From Alphaproteobacteria bacterium (lineage in GTDB: Bacteria; Pseudomonadota; Alphaproteobacteria; Rhizobiales; Rhizobiaceae), in NCBI GenBank assembly GCA_024280375.1, contig JAJRQF010000058.1, positions 1-62,492 of the forward strand: a DNA stretch of 62,492 nt, read 5' to 3'. Shown here in pieces: positions 8,110-17,956 of this stretch. Both the position numbers and the translations under genes were made by a program. Numbering within the stretch: the first letter of the stretch is position 1; every line of letters begins with the position of its first letter. The notes under the pieces were generated by a model. The model saw only the letters and a program-made list of their open reading frames with translations. It was not told where the DNA came from and did not search any database.

Positions 8110-8958
8110 ATGGCAAAAATCATTGGAGGGTTGACCACCTCGCATATTCCAGCCGTCGGCAATGCGATTGCCCGCGAGCAGATGGAAGACCCATACTGGA
8201 AGCCGTTTTTCGATGCCTATCCGCCCATTCGAGAATGGCTGGATAAGCATAAGCCTGATGTGGCGATCAACATTTATAACGACCATGGTCTGGGCTTTTT
8301 CCTCGATCAGATGCCGACATTTGCAATCGGTGCCGCGCACGAATATCTGAACGAAGATGAGGGCTGGGGCTTACCCAAGGTGCCGCCGTTTCAAGGCGAT
8401 GCCAAACTCTCCTGGCACATAATAGAAGGCATGGTTGATGATGAGTTTGATATTACCTCTTGCCAGGAACTTGCGGTCGATCACGGCTTTACCGTTCCCA
8501 TGCAACTGTTTTGGCCCGGCCTTGGCGACAACCCGAATATGCCGCGCGCTATCCCTATTAGCGCCAACACGGTGCAGCATCCGATCCCGACGCTGAAGCG
8601 GGCGCTTGATTTTGGCAAGGCGCTGGGCAAGGCCATTCGCTCCTACCCGGAAGACATCAAGGTCGTGATCCTTGGCACTGGCGGCATGTCGCATCAATTG
8701 GATGGCGAACGGGCGGGCTTTATCAATAAAGAGTTTGACCAGATGTGCATGGAAAAAATCGTTACGGACCCGGAAGAACTCACCAAAATCTCCCGTCACG
8801 AACTGGTGCGTCAGGCGGGTGCGCAGGGGACAGAGTTTTTGATGTGGATGATGATGCGCGGAGCGCTTGGCGACAAGGTAAACCCGCTGCACCAGAATTA
8901 TCATATTCCAATTTCAAACACCGGGGCAGGCACCATGCTGCTGGAATGCATGGATTAA
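8110..8958 (+). CDS. ligB: Protocatechuate 4,5-dioxygenase beta subunit (LigB)
   Basis: This 282-residue class III extradiol dioxygenase catalytic subunit binds Fe(II) and cleaves protocatechuate between C4 and C5 to 4-carboxy-2-hydroxymuconate semialdehyde. The first iron-binding histidine sits in TTSHIPAVGNAI near residue 11, the next in NIYNDHGLGFF near residue 60, and GTGGMSHQLDGER near residue 200 matches the family. The length is usual. It follows ligA directly and precedes pobA, which makes the substrate, so the order of genes is the reverse of the order of reactions. Confidence 0.94.
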   Translation: MAKIIGGLTTSHIPAVGNAIAREQMEDPYWKPFFDAYPPIREWLDKHKPDVAINIYNDHGLGFFLDQMPTFAIGAAHEYLNEDEGWGLPKVPPFQGDAKLSWHIIEGMVDDEFDITSCQELAVDHGFTVPMQLFWPGLGDNPNMPRAIPISANTVQHPIPTLKRALDFGKALGKAIRSYPEDIKVVILGTGGMSHQLDGERAGFINKEFDQMCMEKIVTDPEELTKISRHELVRQAGAQGTEFLMWMMMRGALGDKVNPLHQNYHIPISNTGAGTMLLECMD

Positions 8959-8964
8959 AAATAA

Positions 8965-10152
<1,188 letters not shown>

Positions 10153-10179
10153 GCTTGTTACCATTAGGAAAAATGAACG

Positions 10180-11223
10180 ATGAAACTAAATCGCCTCGGT
10201 AAAACAGACATTCAGGTGAGCGAAATATGCCTGGGCTCAATGACCTGGGGATCGCAAAACTCTGAAAGTGAAGCGCATCAACAGCTTGATTATGCGGTAG
10301 GCGAGGGGGTAAATTTCATTGATACGGCCGAAATGTACCCCACCACGCCAAGGCTTTCTGAAACCTCAGGCCAAAGCGAAAAACTGATCGGTTCATGGCT
10401 TAAGAGCCGCCCGGACCGGGACAAGCTGATCATCGCCTCCAAAATTACCGGCGAAGGCAATAAGCATTTTCGCGATGGCGCGCGCGTTACCGGTGCGATG
10501 ATACGCGAGGCGCTGGAGGAAAGCCTGCTTCGATTGCAGAGCGATTATGTCGATCTCTTTCAGTTGCATTGGCCCAATCGCGGCTCCTACCATTTCAGGA
10601 AATATTGGACCTTTGACCCGACCACTTTGAAGCCTGAAAATATGGAACAGGAAGTTGCCGATATTCTGGGTGAAATTTCCCGGCTGCAGGATGAGGGGAA
10701 AATGCGTGAGTTTGGTTTGTCTAACGAAAGCGCCTGGGGGGTAATGAAATTTCTCGAGGTAGGCAGCAGAAACGGCCTGCCAAGACCGGTATCCATTCAA
10801 AATGAATATAGTCTCACCTGCCGGATTTTTGATCTCGATCTGGCCGAAATCAGTGTGCTGGAAAATATCGGACTGATGGCTTTTTCACCGCTCGCGGCGG
10901 GTGGGTTGACCGGTAAATATCTCGATGGTGATATTCCTGAAGGCTCGCGCCGTTCCATGCAGCCAAATCTCAATGGTCGCTATGTGCCGCAGACCGAAAA
11001 AGCGATTGCGCTTTACGGCGATGTGGCCAAAAAGCACGGGCTGAACCTTGCGCAAATGGCGCTGGAATTTTGTACAACCAGGCCCTTCATGATGAGCGTA
11101 ATCATTGGTGCCACGTCTATGGAACAATTGAAAAGCAATATTGCCGCCAAAGACCTGACATTGAATGAGGAAGTCCTGGCCGATATTCAACAGGTCTACC
11201 GAGATCATCCGTTGCCGATGTAA
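10180..11223 (+). CDS. Aldo/keto reductase, Tas-like
   Basis: This 347-residue NADP(H)-dependent aldo/keto reductase closely resembles E. coli Tas: GLGSMTWGSQNSE-type N-terminus, DYAVGEGVNFIDTAEMYP with catalytic Asp and Tyr near residues 49-54, KLIIASKITG (catalytic Lys) and QLHWPNRG (His). It lies 27 bp after pobA on the same strand and may be co-transcribed. No ligC is present in the window. An AKR oxidising the cyclic hemiacetal of CHMS to the pyrone lactone is chemically imaginable, but that role is speculation. A general carbonyl reductase is equally possible. Confidence 0.85.
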   Translation: MKLNRLGKTDIQVSEICLGSMTWGSQNSESEAHQQLDYAVGEGVNFIDTAEMYPTTPRLSETSGQSEKLIGSWLKSRPDRDKLIIASKITGEGNKHFRDGARVTGAMIREALEESLLRLQSDYVDLFQLHWPNRGSYHFRKYWTFDPTTLKPENMEQEVADILGEISRLQDEGKMREFGLSNESAWGVMKFLEVGSRNGLPRPVSIQNEYSLTCRIFDLDLAEISVLENIGLMAFSPLAAGGLTGKYLDGDIPEGSRRSMQPNLNGRYVPQTEKAIALYGDVAKKHGLNLAQMALEFCTTRPFMMSVIIGATSMEQLKSNIAAKDLTLNEEVLADIQQVYRDHPLPM

Positions 11224-11243
11224 TATTTATAAACCCAGTTGGT

Positions 11244-11825
11244 TTACAAACGTTTGGATTCAAATCCTGGGACTCTTCCAAGAACAAAAAATTCCGAAAC
11301 TTCGTTTTCGCGAATATTCCAATTAAACGATTTTGGACCTTTGTTCCGACCGCCTTTAGTCGTGCTTTCATAGGTTTTGCCGTTGATAATTAGCCAAACA
11401 TGGCCCACCCGCGACCGTTCTCTGGTGCCATCTGCTTTCTGGTCAAATTTTGCCGCTCGAAATCCAATCCTTACCATGTCGTCGAGTTTTGCGGCCTCAC
11501 TCTTATATTCATTTTTTATCGTTCTGGCCCCGCTGCCGTTGAAGTGTTTGAATTTTTTATTTGCCAGAGCTGTTTTCTGATTATGGGTCCCCCCGGTTAA
11601 ATCCAATCTACCATTTGTTCCATTATAAAGCACGTAGCGGATAAATCCTGAACAATCAAAACCGGGGAACCTGTGATTAAGCCTATGAGATGGAGTGGTA
11701 ATATCACTAATTTTCCCGCGAGTTTTACCAGTTATCGGGTCTTTTCCCAGCTTGTATTTTAGGTCTGAAGCCGACAGGTTAGCTAAAGTAAGTCCAAGCT
11801 CAAACGTATCAAATTGGACAAGCAT
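11244..11825 (-). CDS. NlpC/P60-like cysteine peptidase without signal peptide
   Basis: This 193-residue protein has FDCSGFIRYVLY in the first half and VGHVWLIING in the second, the Cys and His motifs of the NlpC/P60 (CHAP-like) fold that cuts peptidoglycan peptide bonds. No signal peptide or membrane segment is visible, and no SH3 or LysM targeting domain is attached. The start at ATG 11823-11825 is supported by a strong AGGAGG at 11833-11838. Longer in-frame starts lack this. Neighbours are metabolic and unrelated. Possible roles are a secreted effector exported by another route, a toxin, or a cytoplasmic amidase. None can be chosen from sequence. Confidence 0.65.
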   Translation of the reverse strand: MLVQFDTFELGLTLANLSASDLKYKLGKDPITGKTRGKISDITTPSHRLNHRFPGFDCSGFIRYVLYNGTNGRLDLTGGTHNQKTALANKKFKHFNGSGARTIKNEYKSEAAKLDDMVRIGFRAAKFDQKADGTRERSRVGHVWLIINGKTYESTTKGGRNKGPKSFNWNIRENEVSEFFVLGRVPGFESKRL

Positions 11826-12045
11826 ATTATATTCCTCCTGAGGCTGACCAGGATGCAACAAATGCGGCAACCTAATGTGAAAAGTATGTACTAAATTCAA
11901 AAGGCGGTATGTATTTTGTCACATCGTTGTATCGTGCTGCCAAAGAGGGGTGGGCTAAAATTGTCCCCTTTCAGCGTCGAAAAGCCTTGATGATGGGAAA
12001 CATTGCCTGCAAATTTCTTCTTGAACTGTATAATTTTATCACCAG

Positions 12046-12987
12046 TTATCGCTGATAGACACTCAGCATGGCAAGCCCGGTCAGCAGATCAAGATGCGCC
12101 CCGCCGCCATTTTTGAACACGGTAATGGCATCATCATTGCTGCGGCCACATTTGTTTTGGCAAAGGTCGTAGAAATCGCCAAGAATATCAGCCTTGGTAA
12201 TGGCCCCGGAGGCGAGCGGCATCATTAATTCGCCAATATGTTCAATGGTAGTGGCGCGCGCATCGACAAATATTTCGGACTTTTGCAAAAGTTCGTCATC
12301 CGCCTCGCGCATTTGCGGAGTATAGGCTCCGATCAGGTCGACATGAGTGCCAGACTTGACCCAACCACCGCTAATCACCGGATTGGTAGACATGGTTGCG
12401 CAAGAGATAATGTCGGCGCGACCTGCCGCCGCAGGCAGGTCTGATACGGTCACCACATTTTGCCCTGTGGCCGTTGCTTTTTGGGCCAGTTTTTCCGCAT
12501 TGGCATTTGTTCTGCTCCAGATTTCTACCTGTTTGATCGACGGAAATATTTCCAGATAGGCATCTATAAGTGAAGCGGCGACTTTGCCAGAGCCGACAAT
12601 CAGCAGATTTTGTGAGTTTTTTCGGGCCAGCAGGCGTGCACCAAGCATGGAATCCCCGGCGGTTTTCCACCGGGTCACCAGCACCCCGTCTATCAAGGCG
12701 CGCACTTCGCCCGTTTCATCATCGAATAAGATCATCACCCCTTGAATGGTTGGCGTTTCCGGATTGCGATCTGCATTTTTGGGGAACACACTCATGGATT
12801 TAAGCGCTACTCCGCTGCCATCAATCCATGCCGCCCGGTTAAGCATGGCATTGCCGTTTTGTTGTAACAGCAGGTCTCCAATTTCAGCCCTGTTGCCCTT
12901 GTGGCCAGCGGACAGTGCATCAGCAATGAGTGTCCATGAAAGTTTCTCTTCCACATCTGCGGATGTAATAAACGGAATTTGCCCCAT
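12046..12987 (-). CDS. Ornithine cyclodeaminase / mu-crystallin family protein
   Basis: This 313-residue NAD(P)-binding protein of the OCD family includes ornithine cyclodeaminase, alanine dehydrogenase and pyrroline-2-carboxylate reductases. The substrate-side segment GVALKSMSVFP contains the conserved Lys, RWKTAGDSMLGARLLARK precedes the Rossmann motif VGSGKVAASLIDAY near residue 130, and VDLIGAYTPQMREADDE follows. The ATG at 12985-12987 follows GAGGGATAA. It stands alone between convergent or divergent neighbours. The exact substrate cannot be assigned. A proline, hydroxyproline or alanine-type imino acid is the usual range. Confidence 0.85.
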   Translation of the reverse strand: MGQIPFITSADVEEKLSWTLIADALSAGHKGNRAEIGDLLLQQNGNAMLNRAAWIDGSGVALKSMSVFPKNADRNPETPTIQGVMILFDDETGEVRALIDGVLVTRWKTAGDSMLGARLLARKNSQNLLIVGSGKVAASLIDAYLEIFPSIKQVEIWSRTNANAEKLAQKATATGQNVVTVSDLPAAAGRADIISCATMSTNPVISGGWVKSGTHVDLIGAYTPQMREADDELLQKSEIFVDARATTIEHIGELMMPLASGAITKADILGDFYDLCQNKCGRSNDDAITVFKNGGGAHLDLLTGLAMLSVYQR

Positions 12988-13131
12988 CGAATATTATCCC
13001 TCTTTTGTGCCATTAGTTACGAAAATCAGTGTGCAGCAATAGTGCCTAGATGGGAACCGGTAGGAAAAATTGCGGCGGGAAAGCCTGTCTGTCGGTGCTT
13101 TATGCGGTAGTTGGACCTGGCACAAAATGCC

Positions 13132-13584
13132 TCAAATCGCATCCTTTTTCTCTTCCTTTTTCAACTCCTTGACCATGCCAAAGAAATGGCGAAATGCTTT
13201 GTCGGCAAATTTCAAGGCCCGGTTAAATTCCGCTTCTTCCTTGGCCTTGGAAGCATCAGGGTTAAGTTTGGCCGCAGATTTCCGCCCTTCCAGTGCATCA
13301 AGTCTAACCTTAATTTTGTCGAGTTGCTGGTTGATCCGGTCAATCTCTGCCTGATAGGCCAAGCGTTCATCAGCCCCGACTTTGCAAACCATTTGTCCGT
13401 TTTCTTGCTTGCAAATGGAAATACTGCCATTTTCCTGATCAAGCCGCAGGAAACCATTTGCAGTCTCGATGATTGAAAACCGCGCGGCCTGTTGCTGTGC
13501 GGCATTTCCGGCAAAAGCGGGCGCTATAAAAACTGCAAAAATCATCAAAACTGTCGTGATTGCTTTGCTTTTGTTCAATTTCAT
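13132..13584 (-). CDS. Hypothetical exported protein with coiled coil
   Basis: This 150-residue protein begins with a signal peptide (TTVLMIFAVFIAPAFAGNA, cleavage expected after AFA). The mature part holds a short region with two cysteines (ISICKQENGQMVCKVG), a coiled-coil stretch rich in E, I, Q and L (residues about 70-95), and a lysine/glutamate-rich tail ending in KKEEKKDAI. ATG 13582-13584 is preceded by GAGGTG, better than any earlier start. No enzymatic motif is seen. It is a typical small periplasmic protein of unknown role. Confidence 0.75.
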   Translation of the reverse strand: MKLNKSKAITTVLMIFAVFIAPAFAGNAAQQQAARFSIIETANGFLRLDQENGSISICKQENGQMVCKVGADERLAYQAEIDRINQQLDKIKVRLDALEGRKSAAKLNPDASKAKEEAEFNRALKFADKAFRHFFGMVKELKKEEKKDAI

Positions 13585-13711
13585 GGTCTGCACCTCATTG
13601 ATAAATTCTGTGGCTAAATCGCATAATAGTCCAAAAATCTGGTCTCCATTATGACATAATGGCGAATAGCTGTATTGCAAACAGAAGTTCTTAAATTATA
13701 CAGGTTGCCCT

Positions 13712-14071
13712 ATGAATGATCCGCACAACACCGTTTACAAAATTTGCGATAGGAGCCTTTGGGCCGAGGCTGAAAGGGCCGGGGTTTTTGCCGGTGCAGA
13801 GATTGATTTGGCCGATGGGTTTATCCATTTTTCAACCCATGACCAGACCGCATCAACTCTGGAAAAACATTTTGCCGGGCGCACGGATTTATTATTGATC
13901 GCCATAGATACGGCCGCGATGGGCGACGCGATTGTCTATGAGAAGGCCCGTGGCGGCATACTGTTTCCACATCTTTACCAGCCGTTACAATTAAACTTCG
14001 TGCGCTGGGTCAGGCCAATTGTGCAAGATAAAAATGGTAAACATATTCTGCCCGATCTGGGCGCGGAATAA
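13712..14071 (+). CDS. DUF952 family protein
   Basis: This 119-residue protein of the DUF952 family shows the family pattern YKICDRSLW at the start, DGFIHFSTHDQ near residue 36 and GILFPHLYQPL near residue 82. Function is unknown; the family folds like ADP-ribosyl-processing or glutathione-transfer-related domains only by distant similarity. Its stop shares a base with the pyrD start (TAATG), giving strict translational coupling. This pairing with pyrD is frequent in Hyphomicrobiales. Confidence 0.88.
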   Translation: MNDPHNTVYKICDRSLWAEAERAGVFAGAEIDLADGFIHFSTHDQTASTLEKHFAGRTDLLLIAIDTAAMGDAIVYEKARGGILFPHLYQPLQLNFVRWVRPIVQDKNGKHILPDLGAE

Positions 14072-15156
14072 TGGTCGGTTCATTGCTGTTTCAATTGGCA
14101 AGGCCGGCGCTTTTCAAATTGCCGCCGGAGCAGGCGCATCATCTATCGATCAAGGCGCTGAAATCAGGACTGATGCCCCATTGCCCCAACAGGCAGGATG
14201 ACCGGCTGCAACAGGGTATTGCCGGGCTGGATTTTCCTAACCCTTTGGGAATTGCCGCCGGTTATGACAAAAACGGCGAAGTGCCGGATGCAATTTTGCG
14301 GATGGGATTTGGCTTTGCAGAAGTTGGAACCGTTACCCCCAGGCCGCAGGCGGGCAACCCGCAACCCAGAATATTCAGACTGCCCGATGATAGCGCGATC
14401 ATCAACCGGTTGGGGTTTAACAATCAGGGGCATGCGGCTGTTCTGCAACGGTTATCGGCGCGCAAGGAAAATGGCATCCTTGGTGTGAATATCGGGGCCA
14501 ACAAGGACAGTGAAGATTTCGTTGCGGACTATGTCAAAGGTATTGAGGTTTTCGCCTCACTTGCAAGCTATTTTGCCGTCAATATTTCATCGCCCAATAC
14601 ACCGGGCCTGCGCAATCTTCAGGCCGGTGATGCCTTGAAAAAACTGCTCGATCATGTGCTCGAAAAACGTGATCAAATGGCGGATACGGCGGGGCGCAAA
14701 GTACCTGTGTTTTTGAAAATTGCACCTGATTTAAACGATAGCGAACTTGCGGAAATTGCCGCGGTGGTCAATGGCTCGATGCTCAACGGAATGATTATTT
14801 CCAACACCACATTGGATAGGGACGGGTTGAAAAATTCATCTCATACTAAAGAACAGGGTGGCCTTTCGGGCAGGCCATTATTTGAAAATTCCACCATTGT
14901 TTTAGCTAAGATGCGCCAGCTGTTAAATGCCGAATTACCGATAATCGGTGTTGGTGGGGTTGATAGCGCCAAAACCGCAATCGCAAAACTGGAAGCCGGT
15001 GCCAATCTGGTGCAGGTCTATACCGGGCTGGTATATCAGGGGCCGGATTTACCCCGGCAGATTGTTAAGGGTATCGCGCACTATCTGGATGATTCGGGCC
15101 TTGGCAATATCGATCAGATCATTGGAAAAAAGACCGACCACTGGGCCGGCCTTTAA
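14071..15156 (+). CDS. pyrD: Dihydroorotate dehydrogenase, quinone-dependent (PyrD)
   Basis: This 361-residue class 2 dihydroorotate dehydrogenase oxidises dihydroorotate to orotate and passes electrons to membrane quinones. The N-terminal helical membrane-association segment (LLFQLARPALFKLPPEQAHH) is present. FMN-site motifs follow: GIAAGYDKNGE near residue 64, RLGFNNQG near 113, VNISSPNTPGLRNLQ with the catalytic serine near 173, and IGVGGVDSAKTA near 292. Together with pyrE and pyrC elsewhere in the window it serves pyrimidine synthesis. Confidence 0.96.
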   Translation: MVGSLLFQLARPALFKLPPEQAHHLSIKALKSGLMPHCPNRQDDRLQQGIAGLDFPNPLGIAAGYDKNGEVPDAILRMGFGFAEVGTVTPRPQAGNPQPRIFRLPDDSAIINRLGFNNQGHAAVLQRLSARKENGILGVNIGANKDSEDFVADYVKGIEVFASLASYFAVNISSPNTPGLRNLQAGDALKKLLDHVLEKRDQMADTAGRKVPVFLKIAPDLNDSELAEIAAVVNGSMLNGMIISNTTLDRDGLKNSSHTKEQGGLSGRPLFENSTIVLAKMRQLLNAELPIIGVGGVDSAKTAIAKLEAGANLVQVYTGLVYQGPDLPRQIVKGIAHYLDDSGLGNIDQIIGKKTDHWAGL

Positions 15157-15170
15157 TTAACTGCAAACAA

Positions 15171-15620
15171 TTAGCCGAGCGCTGGAATGCGCAGATTTTG
15201 GCCTGGATAAATCAGATCCGGGTCGCTCAACATTGGTTTGTTGGCTTCAAAAATCTCAGTATATTTCGAGCCGTTTCCATAATGCTTGGTGGCGATTTTC
15301 CAAAGGTTCTCGCCCTTTTTCACCTCATGGAACACCGGCTCAGTAATCGAACCTGTATCGGCAACCTTCATTTCTGATGCCTCAACTTTGGAAACACCCA
15401 ATGTATTGCCCACCGCTAATATGGCTTTTTCAAAAATCGATTGATCGGCCACTTCGCCTTTAACAACGACCGTGTCGCCCTTAACTTCAATTTCCACATT
15501 ATCTGTACCCAGATTAAGGCTATCGAGTTCTTTTTTCAGATCTTCAGCGCTCGCTACCTCTTCTTCGTCTCCAATGCCGAGTTTTTTACCCACTGATTTT
15601 ACAAAATTAAAAAATCCCAT
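15171..15620 (-). CDS. BON-LysM domain protein (Kbp/YgaU type)
   Basis: This 149-residue protein has a BON domain (about residues 25-85: DNVEIEVKGDTVVVKGEVAD) followed by a C-terminal LysM domain (KKGENLWKIATKHYGNG and YPGQNLRIPALG). It is homologous in layout to E. coli Kbp/YgaU, a potassium-binding protein, and lacks a signal peptide as that protein does. It is convergent with pyrD, with only 14 bp between stops. The good match in domain order and length supports the family. Potassium binding itself is inferred. Confidence 0.88.
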   Translation of the reverse strand: MGFFNFVKSVGKKLGIGDEEEVASAEDLKKELDSLNLGTDNVEIEVKGDTVVVKGEVADQSIFEKAILAVGNTLGVSKVEASEMKVADTGSITEPVFHEVKKGENLWKIATKHYGNGSKYTEIFEANKPMLSDPDLIYPGQNLRIPALG

Positions 15621-15758
15621 GTTTCTCTCCTGTGATAGAATCTTACGTTAGGTTGCATTCAAGCCCACTCAAGTGCAAGTTCTATTTTCCGCCACCCTGT
15701 TGAAAACTGCCTCGAATCGGATAATAAAATCCAATTCAGTTCTATTTAGGTGATACCG

Positions 15759-16100
15759 ATGAAAGTAACGATTTGGCATAATCCACGCTGTTCAAAATCG
15801 CGACAAACGCTGCAATTATTGCAAGACCGAGGTATTGAGCCACAGATTGTCGACTATCAAAAGGCGTCGCCATCAAAGGCTGAAATCACCCGAATTCTCA
15901 ATTTGCTTTCCTGCAAGGCTTCCGATGTGATTAGAAAAGGCGAAAAAATCTACAAGCAACTGCAATTGTCCAATGCAGATGAAGAGGCGTTGGTGGCAGC
16001 GATGAGCGAGCATCCGATTTTGATTGAACGGCCAATCGTCGAGGCAAATGGTAAGGCGGCCCTTGGCCGACCACCAGAAAATGTGCTGAGTATTCTGTAA
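15759..16100 (+). CDS. Arsenate reductase (glutaredoxin-type) family, ArsC-like
   Basis: This 113-residue thioredoxin-fold protein of the ArsC/Spx-like family has the active-site NPRCSKSRQ near residue 8. ERPIVEANGKAALGRPPENVLSIL at the end fits the ArsC arm, including the arginine region. ATG 15759 was chosen because AGGTG lies just upstream. A GTG at 15750 would add three residues. No ars regulator or pump is adjacent, so it may be a general reductase or YffB-like protein rather than a resistance gene. Confidence 0.82.
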   Translation: MKVTIWHNPRCSKSRQTLQLLQDRGIEPQIVDYQKASPSKAEITRILNLLSCKASDVIRKGEKIYKQLQLSNADEEALVAAMSEHPILIERPIVEANGKAALGRPPENVLSIL

Positions 16101-16198
16101 TTATTACCTTTTGGTTTCCGGCTTTGAATTAGGGATACTTTGTCATAAGCTGCACTGAAAACACCCGGATTCCGCTGATTTTTAAAGGTGAATATTCA

Positions 16199-17806
16199 AT
16201 GTTCCGTCAACCTGCCAAATTATCTGTTTCAATTAGTTTTGTCATATTGCTTTTTGCAGTTCATCCTGCCCTGTCGCAAGATGGAGCAATTAGAAACGCA
16301 ATTGAAGCCGATTTGATGAAAGAAACAGCCTCTGGAAAAGGGCCTAAAGAGCGTTTAAAGGCAATTCGAGGTTGGTACAAAAGCAATAGTTACAACGCGA
16401 TCTGGCTCAAATACGGGGTTCCATCTGCCAAGGCTAAATCGCTGGTGAATATTCTCTTATCTGCGCGCGAAGAAGCGCTTGATCCGGCCGATTATAATGC
16501 AAAGGCCCTTTCTGTTTTGATTGATGATGGCTCTCGTGAAGGGCTTGCAAAGCTTGAAATTGGCCTCACCCGATCGCTCGCCGCCTATGGACAGCATTTG
16601 AATGCCGGGCGGGTTCGTCCTGCCGCAGTGAACCGCGAAATTGTCATGTACCCAAAGGCAATCGGGGTTGATGCGATATTGTTTGCGGCCATTCAAAGTT
16701 CAGATTTGCCGGCAACGTTGCGCACGCTCGCGCCTAATACGCCGCGCTATGCCCGGATGCGCAAGCATTTGGCAAGACTGCGCCATACGGCATCCAAAGG
16801 TGGTTGGGTGTCACTGCCTGAGGGACTATTGTTAAAGCCGGGTATGACCCATGATGCGGTTTTAAAATTGGCACACAGACTTGGGCAATCCAGTGACATT
16901 AAGGGAGCGGTGATAACCGGCAATGACTATAACGACACGCTGGTTGATGCGGTAAAGCGATTTCAGGCGCGTCTTGGGCTGGAGGCTGATGGCGTTATTG
17001 GACCCGGCACATTGAAACTTCTCAATACTCCTGTTGAGCAACGAATTCGCGATGTTGAATTAAATATGGAGCGCCGCCGCTGGATGCAGAATGAATATGG
17101 ACCCTATTATATTTTTGTAAATTTGGCCGATCAGGTGCTAAAAGTTGTGAAAGAAGAAAAAACTATTCACACGGCGCTGGTCCAGGTTGGAAAACCCTAT
17201 CATCGCACGCCGGTTTTTACCGATAAGATGGAATATCTGGAATTAAATCCCTATTGGAACATTCCCTATTCGATTGCCACCAAGGAGTATTTGCCCAAGT
17301 TGAGGCGCAGTTCGAGCATTCTTGCGCGGCAAAATATTGAAGTCTTAACGGGAGGCAAGGTGGTTAGTGCCAGTTCCATTCCCTGGTCCCAGTATTCGCG
17401 GGCAAAATTTCCGGTTCGCCTGCGTCAAAAACCGGGTAAGAAAAATGCCCTTGGCCGCATCAAGTTCATGTTCCCCAATAAATATAATATCTATATCCAC
17501 GACACGCCCTCGAAAACCAATTTCAAACGTGCATCGCGCTATTTCAGTCACGGGTGTGTACGGGTGAGAGACCCGCTGGCACTGGCCGAGTTGATCCTGA
17601 AAACCGAAGGTTGGAGCCGGGCTAAGATCGACAAGATTATTCGTTCCGGCAAACGCACGGTGAAAAAATTGAAGGAAGAAATTCCTGTTCACGTGGCTTA
17701 TCTGACCGCCTGGGTAAACAAGGATGGCTCGGTTCACTACCGCAGGGATATTTATGGCCGTGACAAAATATTGGCGAAGGCGTTGATCCGGGTCAGGGGC
17801 GGGTAA
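16199..17806 (+). CDS. L,D-transpeptidase, YcbB/LdtD type
   Basis: This 535-residue periplasmic enzyme forms 3-3 cross-links in peptidoglycan. It has an N-terminal signal peptide ending near LSQDG, a long catalytic-scaffold region, a peptidoglycan-binding domain (LVDAVKRFQARLGLEADGVI, near residue 250) and a YkuD domain. The catalytic motif is visible as IHDTPSK near residue 434 followed by SHGCVRVRDP near residue 451, containing the His, Ser/His and nucleophilic Cys. The length fits the YcbB group. Two smaller ErfK-type enzymes lie at 45.5-46.9 kb. Confidence 0.92.
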   Translation: MFRQPAKLSVSISFVILLFAVHPALSQDGAIRNAIEADLMKETASGKGPKERLKAIRGWYKSNSYNAIWLKYGVPSAKAKSLVNILLSAREEALDPADYNAKALSVLIDDGSREGLAKLEIGLTRSLAAYGQHLNAGRVRPAAVNREIVMYPKAIGVDAILFAAIQSSDLPATLRTLAPNTPRYARMRKHLARLRHTASKGGWVSLPEGLLLKPGMTHDAVLKLAHRLGQSSDIKGAVITGNDYNDTLVDAVKRFQARLGLEADGVIGPGTLKLLNTPVEQRIRDVELNMERRRWMQNEYGPYYIFVNLADQVLKVVKEEKTIHTALVQVGKPYHRTPVFTDKMEYLELNPYWNIPYSIATKEYLPKLRRSSSILARQNIEVLTGGKVVSASSIPWSQYSRAKFPVRLRQKPGKKNALGRIKFMFPNKYNIYIHDTPSKTNFKRASRYFSHGCVRVRDPLALAELILKTEGWSRAKIDKIIRSGKRTVKKLKEEIPVHVAYLTAWVNKDGSVHYRRDIYGRDKILAKALIRVRGG

Positions 17807-17871
17807 CGAACAACCCATCCTTATTTGACTACGCTGAAATAGTCATGTTGTGAAGAGCATCCCGGGGCCAA

Positions 17872-17926
17872 GCTCAAGTTGCACGTTGAGCCCGAACTCG
17901 ATCTGGGCGAAGCGCAAAACTTGAGC
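17872..17926. repeat. Hairpin repeat, singleton copy (long-loop form)
   Basis: This is one copy of the dispersed family whose arms here are GCTCAAGTT and AACTTGAGC, a perfect 9-bp inverted pair separated by about 37 bp. The inner part reads GCACGTTGAGC then a GCCC...GGGC inner hairpin and GAAGCGC. The same plan occurs at 20446, in an array at 23361-23584, and inverted at 45247-45478. It lies between convergent genes and could help terminate transcription. Confidence 0.85.
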
Positions 17927-17956
17927 CATGAGTAAAAGTGTCAATATTCTCCTGGT

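Noticed and set aside
15759-16100. Arsenic resistance operon
   Set aside because: Only a single ArsC-like gene is present, without regulator, pump or Acr3. The regulator at 42739 is far away and of another subgroup.
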